Source: Pseudoalteromonas amylolytica (GTDB taxonomy: Bacteria > Pseudomonadota > Gammaproteobacteria > Enterobacterales > Alteromonadaceae). From it: a DNA stretch of 64,000 nt. Position numbers and translations under genes: made by a program. This document shows, one piece after another, positions 1 to 8,840 of this stretch. Positions within the stretch are counted from its first letter, which is position 1, and each line of letters opens with the position of its first letter. The DNA lies in the NCBI RefSeq assembly GCF_001854605.1, contig NZ_MKJU01000022.1, forward strand, positions 62,001 to 126,000. Reading direction: 5' to 3'. The notes beneath the pieces are model-generated. The model was not told the DNA's origin. It did not search any database and saw nothing but the letters and a program-made list of their open reading frames with translations.

Positions 1-52
1 TATAGGCCCCGTTGTTTCGGAACAAGATATTGCAATTTTGGAGAAATCGTAA
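1..52 (+). CDS. proB: Glutamate 5-kinase, C-terminal end (partial)
   Basis: Only the last 16 codons and the TAA stop (50-52) lie in the window. The reading frame gives a tail starting IGPVVSEQDIAIL, which resembles the end of the PUA domain of ProB (the GPVAVHRDDMI-type ending in enteric proteins). ProB phosphorylates glutamate in the first step of proline synthesis, and its product is the substrate of the ProA encoded 3 bases downstream. The short overlap of evidence (16 residues plus the neighbour) is all there is, so the name rests mainly on proBA gene order. Confidence 0.7.
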   Translation, partial: IGPVVSEQDIAILEKS

Positions 53-55
53 CTC

Positions 56-1303
56 ATGAGTTTAATTACAGAATTATCACAACAAGCAGCAAGTGCAGCA
101 AAACAACTGGCACTTCTGAGCACTAAGCAAAAGAATGCGGTACTGACAGACATGGCAGCGGCACTCGTAGCTCAAAGCAGTGATATTTTAGCGGCGAATG
201 AGCACGACTTGTCCTTAGCACGTGACAACCATTTACCTCCCGCAATGGTAGACCGGTTAACATTAACGCCGGAGCGTATCGCTGATATGGCGGAGGGTAT
301 TAAAACCATCGTAGAACTAGACGATCCAGTTGGTTTAACTCGCGATATGGGCGTGCGACCAAACGGAATAAAAATTAGCAAAATGCGCGTACCTCTTGGG
401 GTTGTGTGTATGATCTACGAGGCGCGTCCAAATGTAACAGCAGATGCAGGCGCTTTATGCTTTAAATCTGGTAATGGTGTGATCCTTCGCGGCGGTAAAG
501 AAGCGCTACAAAGCTCTCAAGCAATTGCTAAGGTAATGCACAATGTTTTAGAACAGCATGGCTTACCAAAAGCACTTATCACCGTTGTACCAGATCCAGA
601 CAGAGCACTGTTGATGGAATTGATGCAGCAAAAAGAATATATCGATTTGATCATTCCTCGCGGTGGTGAAGGGCTTATCAACTTTGTTACACAGAACAGT
701 ACGATTCCTGTGATCCAACACTTCAAAGGGGTGTGTCATTTGTATGTTGATGAAGACGCTGATCTTGATATTGCACTTAAGCTTGCATTGAATGGTAAAA
801 CACAGCGTACGGGAGTGTGTAACGCATTAGAGGGCATTGTGGTCCACAAAGCAGTTGCTTCGCAATTTTTACCACGTTTACAAAAGGCGTTTGCTCATAA
901 ACAAGTTGTTATTAACGCCGATAGCCAATCAGCCAAGTACTTTGACAACGCAAATATCATTGCTGACGACCAGTTTGGTGAAGAGTACCTAAGCTTAGAA
1001 GTTGCAGTACGAATTGTTGAAGATTTTGCGGGTGCTATCGAACATATCGATCGTTTTGGTAGTCATCATACCGAGGTGATCTGTACGCAAGATAGTAATA
1101 AGGCGGAACTATTCCAGCGCAGCGTCGATGCATCTGTGGTGATGGTGAATGCTTCGTCACGTTTCTCGGATGGTTCACAGCTGGGTCTCGGTGCTGAAAT
1201 TGGTATTGCGACAACTAAATTGCACGCTTACGGTCCAATGGGACTTGAGTCTTTAACGACAGAAAAGTTTCTAGTAACTGGCGAAGGTCAGGTAAGAGAA
1301 TAA
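56..1303 (+). CDS. proA: Gamma-glutamyl phosphate reductase (glutamate-5-semialdehyde dehydrogenase)
   Basis: ProA reduces gamma-glutamyl phosphate to glutamate-5-semialdehyde with NADPH, the second step of proline biosynthesis in the cytosol. The 415-residue length is normal for the family. Visible marks are the YEARPNVT motif at 121-128, the PRGGEGL segment near 201 and the catalytic cysteine in TGVCNALE (Cys255). The ATG lies 3 bases after the stop of the preceding partial proB, so the two form the usual proBA operon with probable translational coupling. A factor-independent terminator follows 27 bases after the stop. Identity is very secure. Confidence 0.97.
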   Translation: MSLITELSQQAASAAKQLALLSTKQKNAVLTDMAAALVAQSSDILAANEHDLSLARDNHLPPAMVDRLTLTPERIADMAEGIKTIVELDDPVGLTRDMGVRPNGIKISKMRVPLGVVCMIYEARPNVTADAGALCFKSGNGVILRGGKEALQSSQAIAKVMHNVLEQHGLPKALITVVPDPDRALLMELMQQKEYIDLIIPRGGEGLINFVTQNSTIPVIQHFKGVCHLYVDEDADLDIALKLALNGKTQRTGVCNALEGIVVHKAVASQFLPRLQKAFAHKQVVINADSQSAKYFDNANIIADDQFGEEYLSLEVAVRIVEDFAGAIEHIDRFGSHHTEVICTQDSNKAELFQRSVDASVVMVNASSRFSDGSQLGLGAEIGIATTKLHAYGPMGLESLTTEKFLVTGEGQVRE

Positions 1304-1329
1304 TAGATATATAAAGAAAAATCTTAAAG

Positions 1330-1352
1330 CGGGCTAATTGGCCCGTTTTTTT
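1330..1352 (+). terminator. Rho-independent terminator of proBA
   Basis: GC-rich stem CGGGC (1330-1334) pairs with GCCCG (1341-1345) around a six-base loop and is followed by seven T. It lies just after proA. Confidence 0.85.
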
Positions 1353-1452
1353 ATGCAAAAACGCGAGACTTAACAAAGATTAAAAGTGATAAAACTGAAC
1401 AATCAGACCTATGTAATCATTGCAATGGAGTTTAGACAAGGAAGGCGGAAAG

Positions 1453-1528
1453 TGGTGGAGCTAAGCAGGATCGAACTGCTGACCTCCTGCGTGCAAGGCA
1501 GGCGCTCTCCCAGCTGAGCTATAGCCCC
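1453..1528 (-). tRNA. tRNA-Ala (anticodon TGC)
   Basis: Read on the minus strand this is a 76-base cloverleaf beginning GGGGCTATAGCTCAG and ending in an encoded CCA. The acceptor stem pairs fully and contains the G3:U70 wobble pair that is the alanine identity determinant. The anticodon loop is CTTGCAC with anticodon TGC, and the T-loop is TTCGATC. It stands alone between proA and a lipoprotein gene, not inside an rRNA operon, so it is probably an additional copy of this isoacceptor. Confidence 0.97.
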
Positions 1529-1662
1529 ACATTCCGTTTCGAACGCTGCGAAATTTAAAACTTTTTGCATAACTCGTCAAGTCTTTATCCTGAAATTTTT
1601 TTCACATTTTTGTAAGTTGCTTTGATAGACTAAGCGAAAAGACTACCAAGATAGAATATTTG

Positions 1663-2067
1663 ATGTTTCAAAAGAATGTACGTCTACTATTATCCAGTTT
1701 ATGTTTTATTGTATTAGCTGGATGTGCCTCTGCACCTGAGCCAGTTGAATTTCAAATAGCAGAACAAACACTTCATACCAAGCAATCCGAGTCGGGAGAT
1801 TTGCTTTTCGTATATATTGTTACTGTAGAACCAACGCCTATTATGAAAGTGAGCAGTCATAAACCGATGAGCCGTACCGAGCTAAAAAAGTACGCTGAAC
1901 ATCAACGAGTTGAGGACTCACCAGAACTGAAATTACAATTAGAAGAGCGCGCAGTGCAACTTTTAGATACGGCGCTTGCGCAGCGTAATTATTGTCAAAC
2001 CGGTCACAAAGTAAACCGTGTTTATTGGCGCCAGCGCAGTGTTCAGCTTAGAGGTATGTGTTTGTGA
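1663..2067 (+). CDS. Putative outer-membrane or periplasmic lipoprotein of unknown function
   Basis: A 134-residue protein starting MFQKNVRLLL with a hydrophobic signal segment and a clear lipobox (LAGC, Cys about residue 21), so it should be lipidated and exported. The mature part is hydrophilic, without a domain I recognise; it contains two further cysteines near the C-terminus (NYCQTG and GMCL), which could form a disulfide. I use the ATG at 1663 and not the TTG one codon upstream. The stop overlaps the GTG start of the next gene by four bases (2064-2067), which suggests co-translation with the YbaK-type gene, although a functional link is not obvious. Confidence 0.75.
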   Translation: MFQKNVRLLLSSLCFIVLAGCASAPEPVEFQIAEQTLHTKQSESGDLLFVYIVTVEPTPIMKVSSHKPMSRTELKKYAEHQRVEDSPELKLQLEERAVQLLDTALAQRNYCQTGHKVNRVYWRQRSVQLRGMCL

Positions 2068-2567
2068 GCGCTTTATTAGAAAGTGATCTTGCAAGGGCTC
2101 TACAAGCGCTAAATATTGAACCTGTTCAATATGAACATGCGGCACTGCACACCTGTGATGATGCGGATAGGCTACAACTTGAGCGCCAAGGAACAAGGAT
2201 TAAAAACCTGTTTTTAAGAGACAATTATGGGCGTCGCCATATATTGTTATTGCTACAAGCTCATCTAAAGGTTGACCTAAAAGCTCTGTCTACGCAACAA
2301 GGTCTTTCTCGTCTGGGCTTTGCATCTGATCAACGTTTGGAAAAGTATCTAAAAATTCGTCCTGGATGTGTGTCAGCGCTGGCATTGTTCAACGATAATG
2401 AACACCATGTAGAGCTCTGGGTTGACAGTGGACTTTGGGATGCGCAATTGTGGCAGTGTCACCCGCTTGATAACCGCAAAACTTGGGTGCTATCTAAACG
2501 CCAACTTCTTCAGTTTTGGCAGCATACCGGGCATCAGCCTCATGTCATTGATGTGCCTTGTCTATAG
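2064..2567 (+). CDS. YbaK/ProX-type aminoacyl-tRNA deacylase domain protein
   Basis: This 167-residue protein is a free-standing relative of the editing (INS) domain of prolyl-tRNA synthetase; proteins of this group (ProXp-ala, PrdX, YbaK) hydrolyse mischarged tRNAs, typically alanyl-tRNA(Pro). The family match is from the overall pattern: N-terminal helix, KNLFLRD core segment with the conserved lysine, and LGFASDQRLEKYLKIRPGCVSALALFND, which I cite only by its ends (the RPGCVSALAL strand is the hallmark). Two GTG starts are possible, 2058 and 2064; I prefer 2064 because AGAGG lies nine bases upstream and it gives a four-base overlap with the previous stop. The 3' end overlaps the convergent MFS gene by 28 bases. 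Confidence 0.82.
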   Translation: MSALLESDLARALQALNIEPVQYEHAALHTCDDADRLQLERQGTRIKNLFLRDNYGRRHILLLLQAHLKVDLKALSTQQGLSRLGFASDQRLEKYLKIRPGCVSALALFNDNEHHVELWVDSGLWDAQLWQCHPLDNRKTWVLSKRQLLQFWQHTGHQPHVIDVPCL

Positions 2568-3679
2568 GTCATATAGGACAGTAGTAAACCCGTTGCGCAA
2601 ACGAGCAGCAGGGAAAACAAAAAGGCATGGTAGCCATAGTTTTGTAAAACGAGACCCGGTAAAAAAGACCCTAATGCGCCACCACTATAATAAAATGAGA
2701 CGTAGGCGCCATTGGTTACGGTGGGCGGGGCATCGCTTATCTTATTTGCCAACGGAGCCGCACTGGCATGGATCATAAACATACAGGCGCAGAACAGCGT
2801 AAATGTTACCAAGAATACACTCAAAAATGGCATTTGCATGGCCACAAGTGTCATACAGTACATCGCAAATAAGGTGCTCAGCCACCGCCAAGAGTTGTTG
2901 AAATACTGATTAAGGCGCGGTGTGGCCATTGAAATAACCGCCCCTATCAGATAGCCGCTATATACCCAGCCAATAGTTTTACTGTCGGTTATATCGAACA
3001 TGTCTTGAAGAATGAAAGGCAGGTAATTCATTAATGCTGCGAAGCAGAAAAACATGCAAAAAACGCAGCCAAATAAGCGTACGATTAACCGGTTATGTAA
3101 AGGTTTTAGATAAGCTTTTGGAGACGCAGGCGCCTGCTCTGGACGTTGACAGCGCTGAGGTTTGATGCACAAAGCTAAAACGAATAATGAAAACGCAAAT
3201 AAATAGTAGAAGCTCTGCCATGAAAACCAACTGGCAAAGTTTGCTGCCAATACTCGCCCTAAATACCCTCCCAGAATTGTACTGCCAATATAGCGCGTCA
3301 TATTTTGTTGTAGCTGCATGCCGCTGTACTGTTGGCCAATAAACCCTGTCATGGCCGTGAGGGCTGCGGGCAGTGTTAGCCCTTGGACAAACCTAAGCGC
3401 AAGCAGTAACTCAAAACTGGGTGCAAGGGTAAACAAAACACTGGTAAGTGCTAGTATCAGCATGGCCTTTTTAAGGATATCAAGCGGGTTCTTGCGGGCA
3501 AACAATAGGCCATAAAAAATAGGTGCGATAGCTAAAGGCACCATAGTGATAGACATAAGTACGCCGCTAGTGGCTGGAGAGACGGAAAAAGATTGTGCAA
3601 AAATTGCCAGCAGTGGCTGTGGTGCATAAAGCACAAAAAATATAAAAACACAGGAGATAAGCAGCTGTATTAAAGGCAT
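2540..3679 (-). CDS. MFS transporter (YnfM/arabinose-efflux-like)
   Basis: A 379-residue integral membrane protein with about 12 hydrophobic segments, typical of major facilitator superfamily exporters. A basic loop between helices 2 and 3 (FARKNPLDILKK) fits the MFS signature position, and a long central loop (about residues 178-195) separates two halves of six helices. The closest general resemblance is to the YnfM-like drug or sugar efflux group; the substrate cannot be read from the sequence. It is transcribed towards the YbaK-type gene and their coding ends overlap by 28 bases. Confidence 0.85.
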   Translation of the reverse strand: MPLIQLLISCVFIFFVLYAPQPLLAIFAQSFSVSPATSGVLMSITMVPLAIAPIFYGLLFARKNPLDILKKAMLILALTSVLFTLAPSFELLLALRFVQGLTLPAALTAMTGFIGQQYSGMQLQQNMTRYIGSTILGGYLGRVLAANFASWFSWQSFYYLFAFSLFVLALCIKPQRCQRPEQAPASPKAYLKPLHNRLIVRLFGCVFCMFFCFAALMNYLPFILQDMFDITDSKTIGWVYSGYLIGAVISMATPRLNQYFNNSWRWLSTLFAMYCMTLVAMQMPFLSVFLVTFTLFCACMFMIHASAAPLANKISDAPPTVTNGAYVSFYYSGGALGSFLPGLVLQNYGYHAFLFSLLLVCATGLLLSYMTYRQGTSMT

Positions 3680-3915
3680 TAAGGTTCCAAAACGTGGGTT
3701 GCACAGTCCGTCTCCATTATGCGTGGATTTGTATTAATTGAACAGTTTTGGATCAGTTAGTTAGTATTTCTTTGCGGTAAATCATATAAGTAAAACCAGT
3801 GCTTTGCTAAGGTAGCTTGTAAAGGTAAAAAAATCCGTTATTACAAGTTTTGTATATGGTCAAAAAAAACCACTGCGTTAAAATATGACAATTCGTATTT
3901 CATGGAGCATGCACA

Positions 3916-4458
3916 ATGGGTTCTTTACAAGAGCAGCTACTAAAGGCAGGGTTAACGACAGAGCATAAAGCAAAGGTTGCTAAGTCGGAAAAGCGTAAAG
4001 CACAGAAGAAGAAAAAGAAAAAAGGTGCAACCAGTGATCCGAGTGATCTGCAAAAGCATATTGCTCAAACAAAACTTGAGCAACAACAAAAAGCTGAAGA
4101 GCTAAACAAGGCGAAGCAGGCTGAGCTAAAAGAGCGCGAGCAAATCGCACGCGTTAAGCAGATACTTGAACACCACAATCAGGATTCGATACGTGGCGAG
4201 GTTACCTTTAACTTTACCTATGAAAATAAGGTTAAAGAGTTGGATGTGAATGAGCAGACTAAACAAGCCTTGTCTAAGGGGCGTTTGGCTATTTGTGTGC
4301 TTGAAGGTCAGTTCTACGTGCTCCAAGATGAGCCCGCGCGGAAGATTGCTGAGGTGGATGAAAAGTACATTGTTTTCCATGTGGAAGATGATAGTAACGG
4401 ACCTGATGAGGACGATCCGTATGCAGCTTACGAGGTTCCAGACGATTTAATTTGGTAA
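3916..4458 (+). CDS. DUF2058 family nucleic-acid-associated protein (YaiL-like)
   Basis: A 180-residue, highly charged soluble protein. Residues 1-100 are rich in Lys, Glu and Gln, with a run KKKKKKG near residue 32 and a predicted coiled-coil region, followed by a conserved C-terminal module with INYT-like strand (here FNFTYENKVKEL) and an acidic tail ending DDLIW. This layout matches DUF2058/YaiL, a family noted as nucleoprotein or polynucleotide-associated but without a defined biochemical role. A GGAG ribosome-binding site lies at 3904-3907. It is monocistronic. Confidence 0.85.
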   Translation: MGSLQEQLLKAGLTTEHKAKVAKSEKRKAQKKKKKKGATSDPSDLQKHIAQTKLEQQQKAEELNKAKQAELKEREQIARVKQILEHHNQDSIRGEVTFNFTYENKVKELDVNEQTKQALSKGRLAICVLEGQFYVLQDEPARKIAEVDEKYIVFHVEDDSNGPDEDDPYAAYEVPDDLIW

Positions 4459-4565
4459 CCGTTTTTACTCATCATAGGTCTACTAATTAGCAACTAATGT
4501 GTAGCGCTGACAAATGGTCTACACTGTAAAGGAATTATCCGTTAATTAATAAAAAGAGTAATGTT

Positions 4566-4889
4566 ATGAGTAAGATAAAAAAATTAATATGTGGGGTTGG
4601 GTTGTCTGTGGCTGCGCTAGGTGCCAATGTGGTGCTGGCAGAGGATGGCAAAGCATTATATACCGCTAAAATGTGTCAAACTTGTCATGGTGCAGAGGGC
4701 AAAGCCCCAATCATGCCAATGTATCCAAAAGTTGCGGGTCAGAGTAAAGAGTACTTACTAGCCCAGATGAAAGACATTAAGTCAGGTGCTCGCAGTAATG
4801 GTATGTCGGCGGCGATGAAAGCCATGGTTGCGAATGTATCAGATGCGGAATTAGAAGCTATCGCTGAGTATTTATCGCAAGTTAAATAA
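4566..4889 (+). CDS. Class I cytochrome c (c553/c4-like, single haem)
   Basis: A 107-residue precursor with an N-terminal signal peptide (cleavage likely after VVLAED region, about residue 25) and one haem-binding motif CQTCH at about residues 37-41. A downstream methionine in the PIMPMYPKVAGQ stretch or NGMSAAM provides the likely sixth ligand. Such small periplasmic cytochromes shuttle electrons between bc1-type complexes or dehydrogenases and terminal oxidases. It is a single-gene unit with its own terminator; there is no adjacent oxidase, so the partner is unknown. Confidence 0.9.
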   Translation: MSKIKKLICGVGLSVAALGANVVLAEDGKALYTAKMCQTCHGAEGKAPIMPMYPKVAGQSKEYLLAQMKDIKSGARSNGMSAAMKAMVANVSDAELEAIAEYLSQVK

Positions 4890-4912
4890 GCATCTTCCAC
4901 ATGTTTTGCAAA

Positions 4913-4938
4913 AGCCACCGCTTGTCGGTGGTTTTTAT
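4913..4938 (+). terminator. Terminator of the cytochrome c gene
   Basis: Stem CCACCG (4915-4920) and CGGTGG (4926-4931) around the loop CTTGT, followed by TTTTTATT. Confidence 0.8.
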
Positions 4939-5007
4939 TATGTTGAACAAATGCCCAGAGTCATTTAGACTTCTATACATCTATTTGGGCGTATTTGAGG
5001 ACCCTCT

Positions 5008-5775
5008 ATGTTTGAACTACCTAAACTCAACCTCAAAGGTAAAGTATCTGAGCAAGAATGGCAGTTAAGAGTTGATTTAGCTGCTTGTTACCGTTTGGTT
5101 GAGCACATGAGGTGGGGGGATTTGATTTATACCCATATGTCGGCGCGTTTACCGGGAACTGATCAGTATTTAGTAAATGCATTTGGTTTGAGCTTTGATG
5201 AAGTAACCGCGTCCAACTTAGTTAAGGTGGATTTGCAAGGTAATATTTTGGATGACACACCATTTAAAATAAACCCCGCGGGTTTTACCATTCACAGCGC
5301 AATCCATGAAGTAAGAGAAGATGCTCACTGCGTGATCCATTTACATACTAAAGAGACCGTGGCAGTTGCCAGCCTAGAATGCGGATTGCTGCCATTAAGC
5401 CAGCACTCAATGTTCTCACTGCCTTCGCTGTCTTATCATGGCTATGAAGGCTTAGCGGTAAATGATGATGAGCGTAAACGACTTCAGGATGATTTGGGCA
5501 ATACCAACCATATGTTGTTGGTAAATCATGGCGGATTAACGGTTGGTCCAACGGTTGGCGATGCCTTTATGCGTTTTTATGACTTGCAGCGAGCGTGTGA
5601 GATTCAAGTGGCTATCCAGTCAACTGGCCAACGCGCTGTGCCAGTTCCTCAGCCCATAATAGATAATATTTATAATCAAGCTAATGTTGTTCACAGCGGC
5701 AGCACAGGCGGGCAACTCGCATGGCCTGCCATGCTCAGAAAAGCATACCGCTTAGACCCAGGCTTTGCACAATAG
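5008..5775 (+). CDS. Class II aldolase/adducin family protein
   Basis: A 255-residue protein with the class II aldolase/adducin fold. The zinc-binding histidines are recognisable in VIHLHTKE (two His) and LVNHGG (third His). In fuculose-1-phosphate aldolase a catalytic acid stands in the segment SSEWRFH; here the aligned segment is NPAGFTIH, with Gly where the acid should be. That pattern is common in the adducin-like branch, and it makes a classic retro-aldol role uncertain. The gene is 9 bases upstream of an enolase-superfamily gene, so the two are surely co-transcribed and probably act on the same substrate. GAGGA precedes the ATG. Confidence 0.88.
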   Translation: MFELPKLNLKGKVSEQEWQLRVDLAACYRLVEHMRWGDLIYTHMSARLPGTDQYLVNAFGLSFDEVTASNLVKVDLQGNILDDTPFKINPAGFTIHSAIHEVREDAHCVIHLHTKETVAVASLECGLLPLSQHSMFSLPSLSYHGYEGLAVNDDERKRLQDDLGNTNHMLLVNHGGLTVGPTVGDAFMRFYDLQRACEIQVAIQSTGQRAVPVPQPIIDNIYNQANVVHSGSTGGQLAWPAMLRKAYRLDPGFAQ

Positions 5776-5784
5776 GAATCTGCA

Positions 5785-6960
5785 ATGAAAGTTAATCGCG
5801 TCGAAGTATTTGATATTCACTGTCTTGATAGACCAGCATGGACCCCTGTATTTGTAAGAATTCACACCGATGAAGGTATCACTGGCGTAGGTGAGGCCGG
5901 TCTGGCATATGATTTAGGACACAGCGCTGCGGCCAGCATGATCAAAGAAATGGCTGAAGCATTTTTGATTGGTCATGACCCATTTCAAACGGAGTTACTC
6001 TGGTCACGTATGTTGCGTGAGAGCTTTTGGGGACTCGGTGGTGGGCCGGTGGTTTACGCTGCCATGAGTGCAATTGATACCGCACTTTGGGACATCAAGG
6101 GCAAGGCGCTGAACTTGCCTGTTTATCAATTACTCGGTGGTAAGGTGAACCCAGAGCTTAGAACCTATGCATCACAGTTACAATTTGATTGGGACAAAGA
6201 ATTTAAAGCCTTGGTTGAACCGCAGGAATATGCCGAAGCTGCACTTAAAGCTATTGCTGAGGGATATGATGCCGTTAAGGTAGACCCAATTCAGTATGAT
6301 AAATATGGTAATACCTACTACGATCGCACTAAGATCATCTCTCGTGCCGAAATGAAACTTTATCGCGCACGTATGCAAGCTATTCGTGAAGCGGTAGGGG
6401 ATGAAGTTGACATTATATTTGAGTGTCATAGTTTACCGGGGGCGACTTCAGCTATCCAAATTGGCGAAATTGCAGAAGAATTCGATTGTATGTATTACGA
6501 GGAGCCAGTGAATTATCTAAACCATTCGCTACATGCTAAGGTTGCCGACAAAGTCGCGGTGCCCATTGCAGGCGGTGAGCGTTTGTATAATCGCTGGGGC
6601 GTGCGTCCGTATTTAGAAGACCAGAGCATTGACGTGCTTCAACCTGATATTGGCTTATGTGGTGGTTTTACTGAAACCAAAAAAGTGTGTGATTACGCAG
6701 ATATTTTTGATGTTCGTATTCAGGCGCATGTTTGTGGTGGTCCGGTTGCTACCGCAGCGTCACTACATCTTGAAACGGCAATCCCGAACTTTTTAATTCA
6801 CGAACATCACACTTATGCGATCAAAAAGTGGAACCGTGAACTGTGTATTCAAGATCCTCAGCCTAAGAATGGGGTGTTTAAGGTATCTGAGGAACCAGGT
6901 ATCGGCATTGAGCTCAACGACGAAGTGGTGATGCGTTCACAGCGTGTAGAAATCAAATAA
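5785..6960 (+). CDS. Enolase-superfamily enzyme, probable acid-sugar dehydratase (mandelate racemase/muconate lactonizing type)
   Basis: A 391-residue protein with the N-terminal capping domain (about 1-125) and the TIM-barrel domain of the mandelate racemase group. Metal ligands are visible as Glu in IIFECHS (usually Asp), Glu in YYEEPV and Glu in AGGERLYNRW. The His in the ECH motif and the His in QAHVCGGP correspond to the acid-base pair used by galactonate and mannonate dehydratases. Such enzymes dehydrate aldonic acids to 2-keto-3-deoxy acids. Substrate is not deducible. It is the second gene of a two-gene operon with the class II aldolase-like protein; no transporter or regulator is adjacent. 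Confidence 0.88.
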   Translation: MKVNRVEVFDIHCLDRPAWTPVFVRIHTDEGITGVGEAGLAYDLGHSAAASMIKEMAEAFLIGHDPFQTELLWSRMLRESFWGLGGGPVVYAAMSAIDTALWDIKGKALNLPVYQLLGGKVNPELRTYASQLQFDWDKEFKALVEPQEYAEAALKAIAEGYDAVKVDPIQYDKYGNTYYDRTKIISRAEMKLYRARMQAIREAVGDEVDIIFECHSLPGATSAIQIGEIAEEFDCMYYEEPVNYLNHSLHAKVADKVAVPIAGGERLYNRWGVRPYLEDQSIDVLQPDIGLCGGFTETKKVCDYADIFDVRIQAHVCGGPVATAASLHLETAIPNFLIHEHHTYAIKKWNRELCIQDPQPKNGVFKVSEEPGIGIELNDEVVMRSQRVEIK

Positions 6961-7016
6961 ATGACAAAAGAGTAGTGGAGTCGTAATACGGACGAAGCTA
7001 CTTTTTTGTTAAACAT

Positions 7017-7042
7017 AAAAAAGGACCTGACGGTCCTTTTTA
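7017..7042. terminator. Bidirectional terminator between the enolase-superfamily gene and the chemoreceptor gene
   Basis: Near-perfect stem AAAAAGGACC (7018-7027) with GGTCCTTTTT (7032-7041) around the four-base loop TGAC. A-tracts and T-tracts on both sides let it serve the converging transcripts. Confidence 0.85.
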
Positions 7043-7082
7043 GTTACAAGGTATACAAATGTATGCTTTACATCAATGTAGG

Positions 7083-8714
7083 TTAACAGCTGAACTTGGC
7101 GATTTCTGACTCCAAATTCACGGTTAACTCTTTGATACTGTCGGTAGCGTGATGGGCTTTTTCAGACACATGAGCGGTTTGTGAGGCTGTGTCTGAAATG
7201 GTCACCACACGGCGCGCGGTGTCTTCTCCGGCCTCTAGTTGTTCTTTTGCTGCATGGGCAATTTGGTGACTCATTTGCGAGATCTCACCTAAAGAGTTGG
7301 CAACTTTACGCAACTCTTCCCCTGCTTCTTTAGACATACTGACGGTTTTCTCACTAGTATGAATAGACACTGTGACCGATGATTTAGCCTCCTGCGTGGC
7401 CGATTGCAGCTTGCCAATCATGGTATGGATTTCTTCAGTGCTGGTTTGGGTACGTTGAGCAAGTTGTCGAACCTCATCTGCAACAACAGCAAAGCCTCGG
7501 CCTTGTTCGCCAGCTCGAGCCGCTTCTATGGCAGCATTAAGTGCCAGCAAGTTCGTTTGCTCAGCAATGCTTTGGATCACACTCAATACATTGGCGATAT
7601 TGGCCACTTCTTCATCTAAGGTTTGGATATTATTACCAGCGCTGTCAATTTGCTGCTCCAATAAAGCGATGGTTTTTGCTGCCTCAGTTGTCAGTTTATC
7701 GGCGTTTTGGCCCTGACGTTCTGCTTCTTGTACGGAGTTGGCGGTTTGCTCGGCATGTTCAACAACCGTTTGCGCGGATGCTGTTAGCTCGGTGATGGCT
7801 GAGGCGACCATTTGTGTTTCGCTGCTCAGGCTACGCGTAAGTTGCTCTAATTCGTTGGAACGTTTTTCGCCATCGTTGCTTTGCGCTTTAAGCGCGTCAC
7901 TGACCGTAGCGATTCCACCAACCACGCCTTGTAAGCCTTTTTGCATATAGCTCATAGCGGCAATGATACTGTCTTCTTTGGCGGCACTGGTGTTGATCGG
8001 TGAGCTCAGGTTACCGCGAGATACTTGTTTAACGATGGTCAGTACATCATCTAATTCACCACCGAGCTTATTCGAAAGACCTAGACCAAATTTTGCCAAG
8101 GCAAAAGTCAGTGCCACCGCGATCAATAGTGATAGAGTTAATAGCCAGCGAGCTGTAGCCCAGTAACGTTCATCGGTCTCTTTGGCGCTGATCCCTGTAC
8201 CTACATACCAGCCAAAAACAGGCGTCTTTTGTACCACAGAGGTTAGGTCTACGATTTCGCCTTCACGAACTGAATCCCACTCATAAGTGATAATTTGATT
8301 GGTTTTATTGCCAACTAAACGCTCTACCATTCGACCAATACTATTGCCTTTAGCATCTTTGAAGTCGTTAAAACTGGTGCCGTGTAATTGTGGGTCGTGT
8401 GGGGTGGCAACAAAATCTAGCTGGTCGTCGACCACATACACGTACTCAGAGTCATGATATTTATTTTCCCTGAGCATCTTAGTGGCGAGCTTTTTAGCCT
8501 GTTCTTCATTCAGGGCGCCGGATTGTACATATCCTTCAAATTGCTCAACAATGTTTACCGTGCTCTTCATCAGTTGGTTGATACGCGCAATGTTGTCAGA
8601 TTCACTGGCATGGCGTAACGCTTGTAATCCTAAGATGGCGACTAGCAAAAGTGAGAGGAAAATAGCCGCTGCGAAAAGTATTATTTTAATTCTTAATGTT
8701 AAACCTGATAGCAC
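7083..8714 (-). CDS. Methyl-accepting chemotaxis protein with a periplasmic single-Cache domain
   Basis: A 543-residue chemoreceptor. TM1 is at about 8-30, followed by a periplasmic sensor (about 35-180) with the single-Cache_2 pattern: [26 protein letters not shown]2 is at about 188-210, then a HAMP linker and a long cytoplasmic signalling domain. The hairpin tip is intact ([20 protein letters not shown]). It would control CheA and flagellar rotation in response to a small ligand; sCache receptors often bind carboxylates, but the ligand here is unknown. There is no C-terminal CheR-binding pentapeptide. It is monocistronic. Confidence 0.93.
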   Translation of the reverse strand: MLSGLTLRIKIILFAAAIFLSLLLVAILGLQALRHASESDNIARINQLMKSTVNIVEQFEGYVQSGALNEEQAKKLATKMLRENKYHDSEYVYVVDDQLDFVATPHDPQLHGTSFNDFKDAKGNSIGRMVERLVGNKTNQIITYEWDSVREGEIVDLTSVVQKTPVFGWYVGTGISAKETDERYWATARWLLTLSLLIAVALTFALAKFGLGLSNKLGGELDDVLTIVKQVSRGNLSSPINTSAAKEDSIIAAMSYMQKGLQGVVGGIATVSDALKAQSNDGEKRSNELEQLTRSLSSETQMVASAITELTASAQTVVEHAEQTANSVQEAERQGQNADKLTTEAAKTIALLEQQIDSAGNNIQTLDEEVANIANVLSVIQSIAEQTNLLALNAAIEAARAGEQGRGFAVVADEVRQLAQRTQTSTEEIHTMIGKLQSATQEAKSSVTVSIHTSEKTVSMSKEAGEELRKVANSLGEISQMSHQIAHAAKEQLEAGEDTARRVVTISDTASQTAHVSEKAHHATDSIKELTVNLESEIAKFSC

Positions 8715-8806
8715 AATACGCCCCTTTCAGATAATAGAATATTATTATCTACCATGTTTAATGAAATCATGTAAGTAACATATAGTGTATTTCGATAGAA
8801 ATAGAG

Positions 8807-8840
8807 ATGATATTTCCTCATAATGATGAGGAAATATCAT
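8807..8840. terminator. Perfect 14-bp inverted repeat after rsuA, probable terminator
   Basis: ATGATATTTCCTCA (8807-8820) is followed by a six-base loop and its exact complement (8827-8840), which touches the rsuA stop codon. The stem is AT-rich and the following tract on the minus strand is only weakly T-rich, so this is an atypical terminator or an mRNA 3'-end stabilising hairpin. Confidence 0.55.

Noticed and set aside
2422-2778. 118-residue plus-strand frame across the YbaK-type and MFS gene ends
   Set aside because: Low-complexity Arg/His-rich translation that overlaps two convincing genes.
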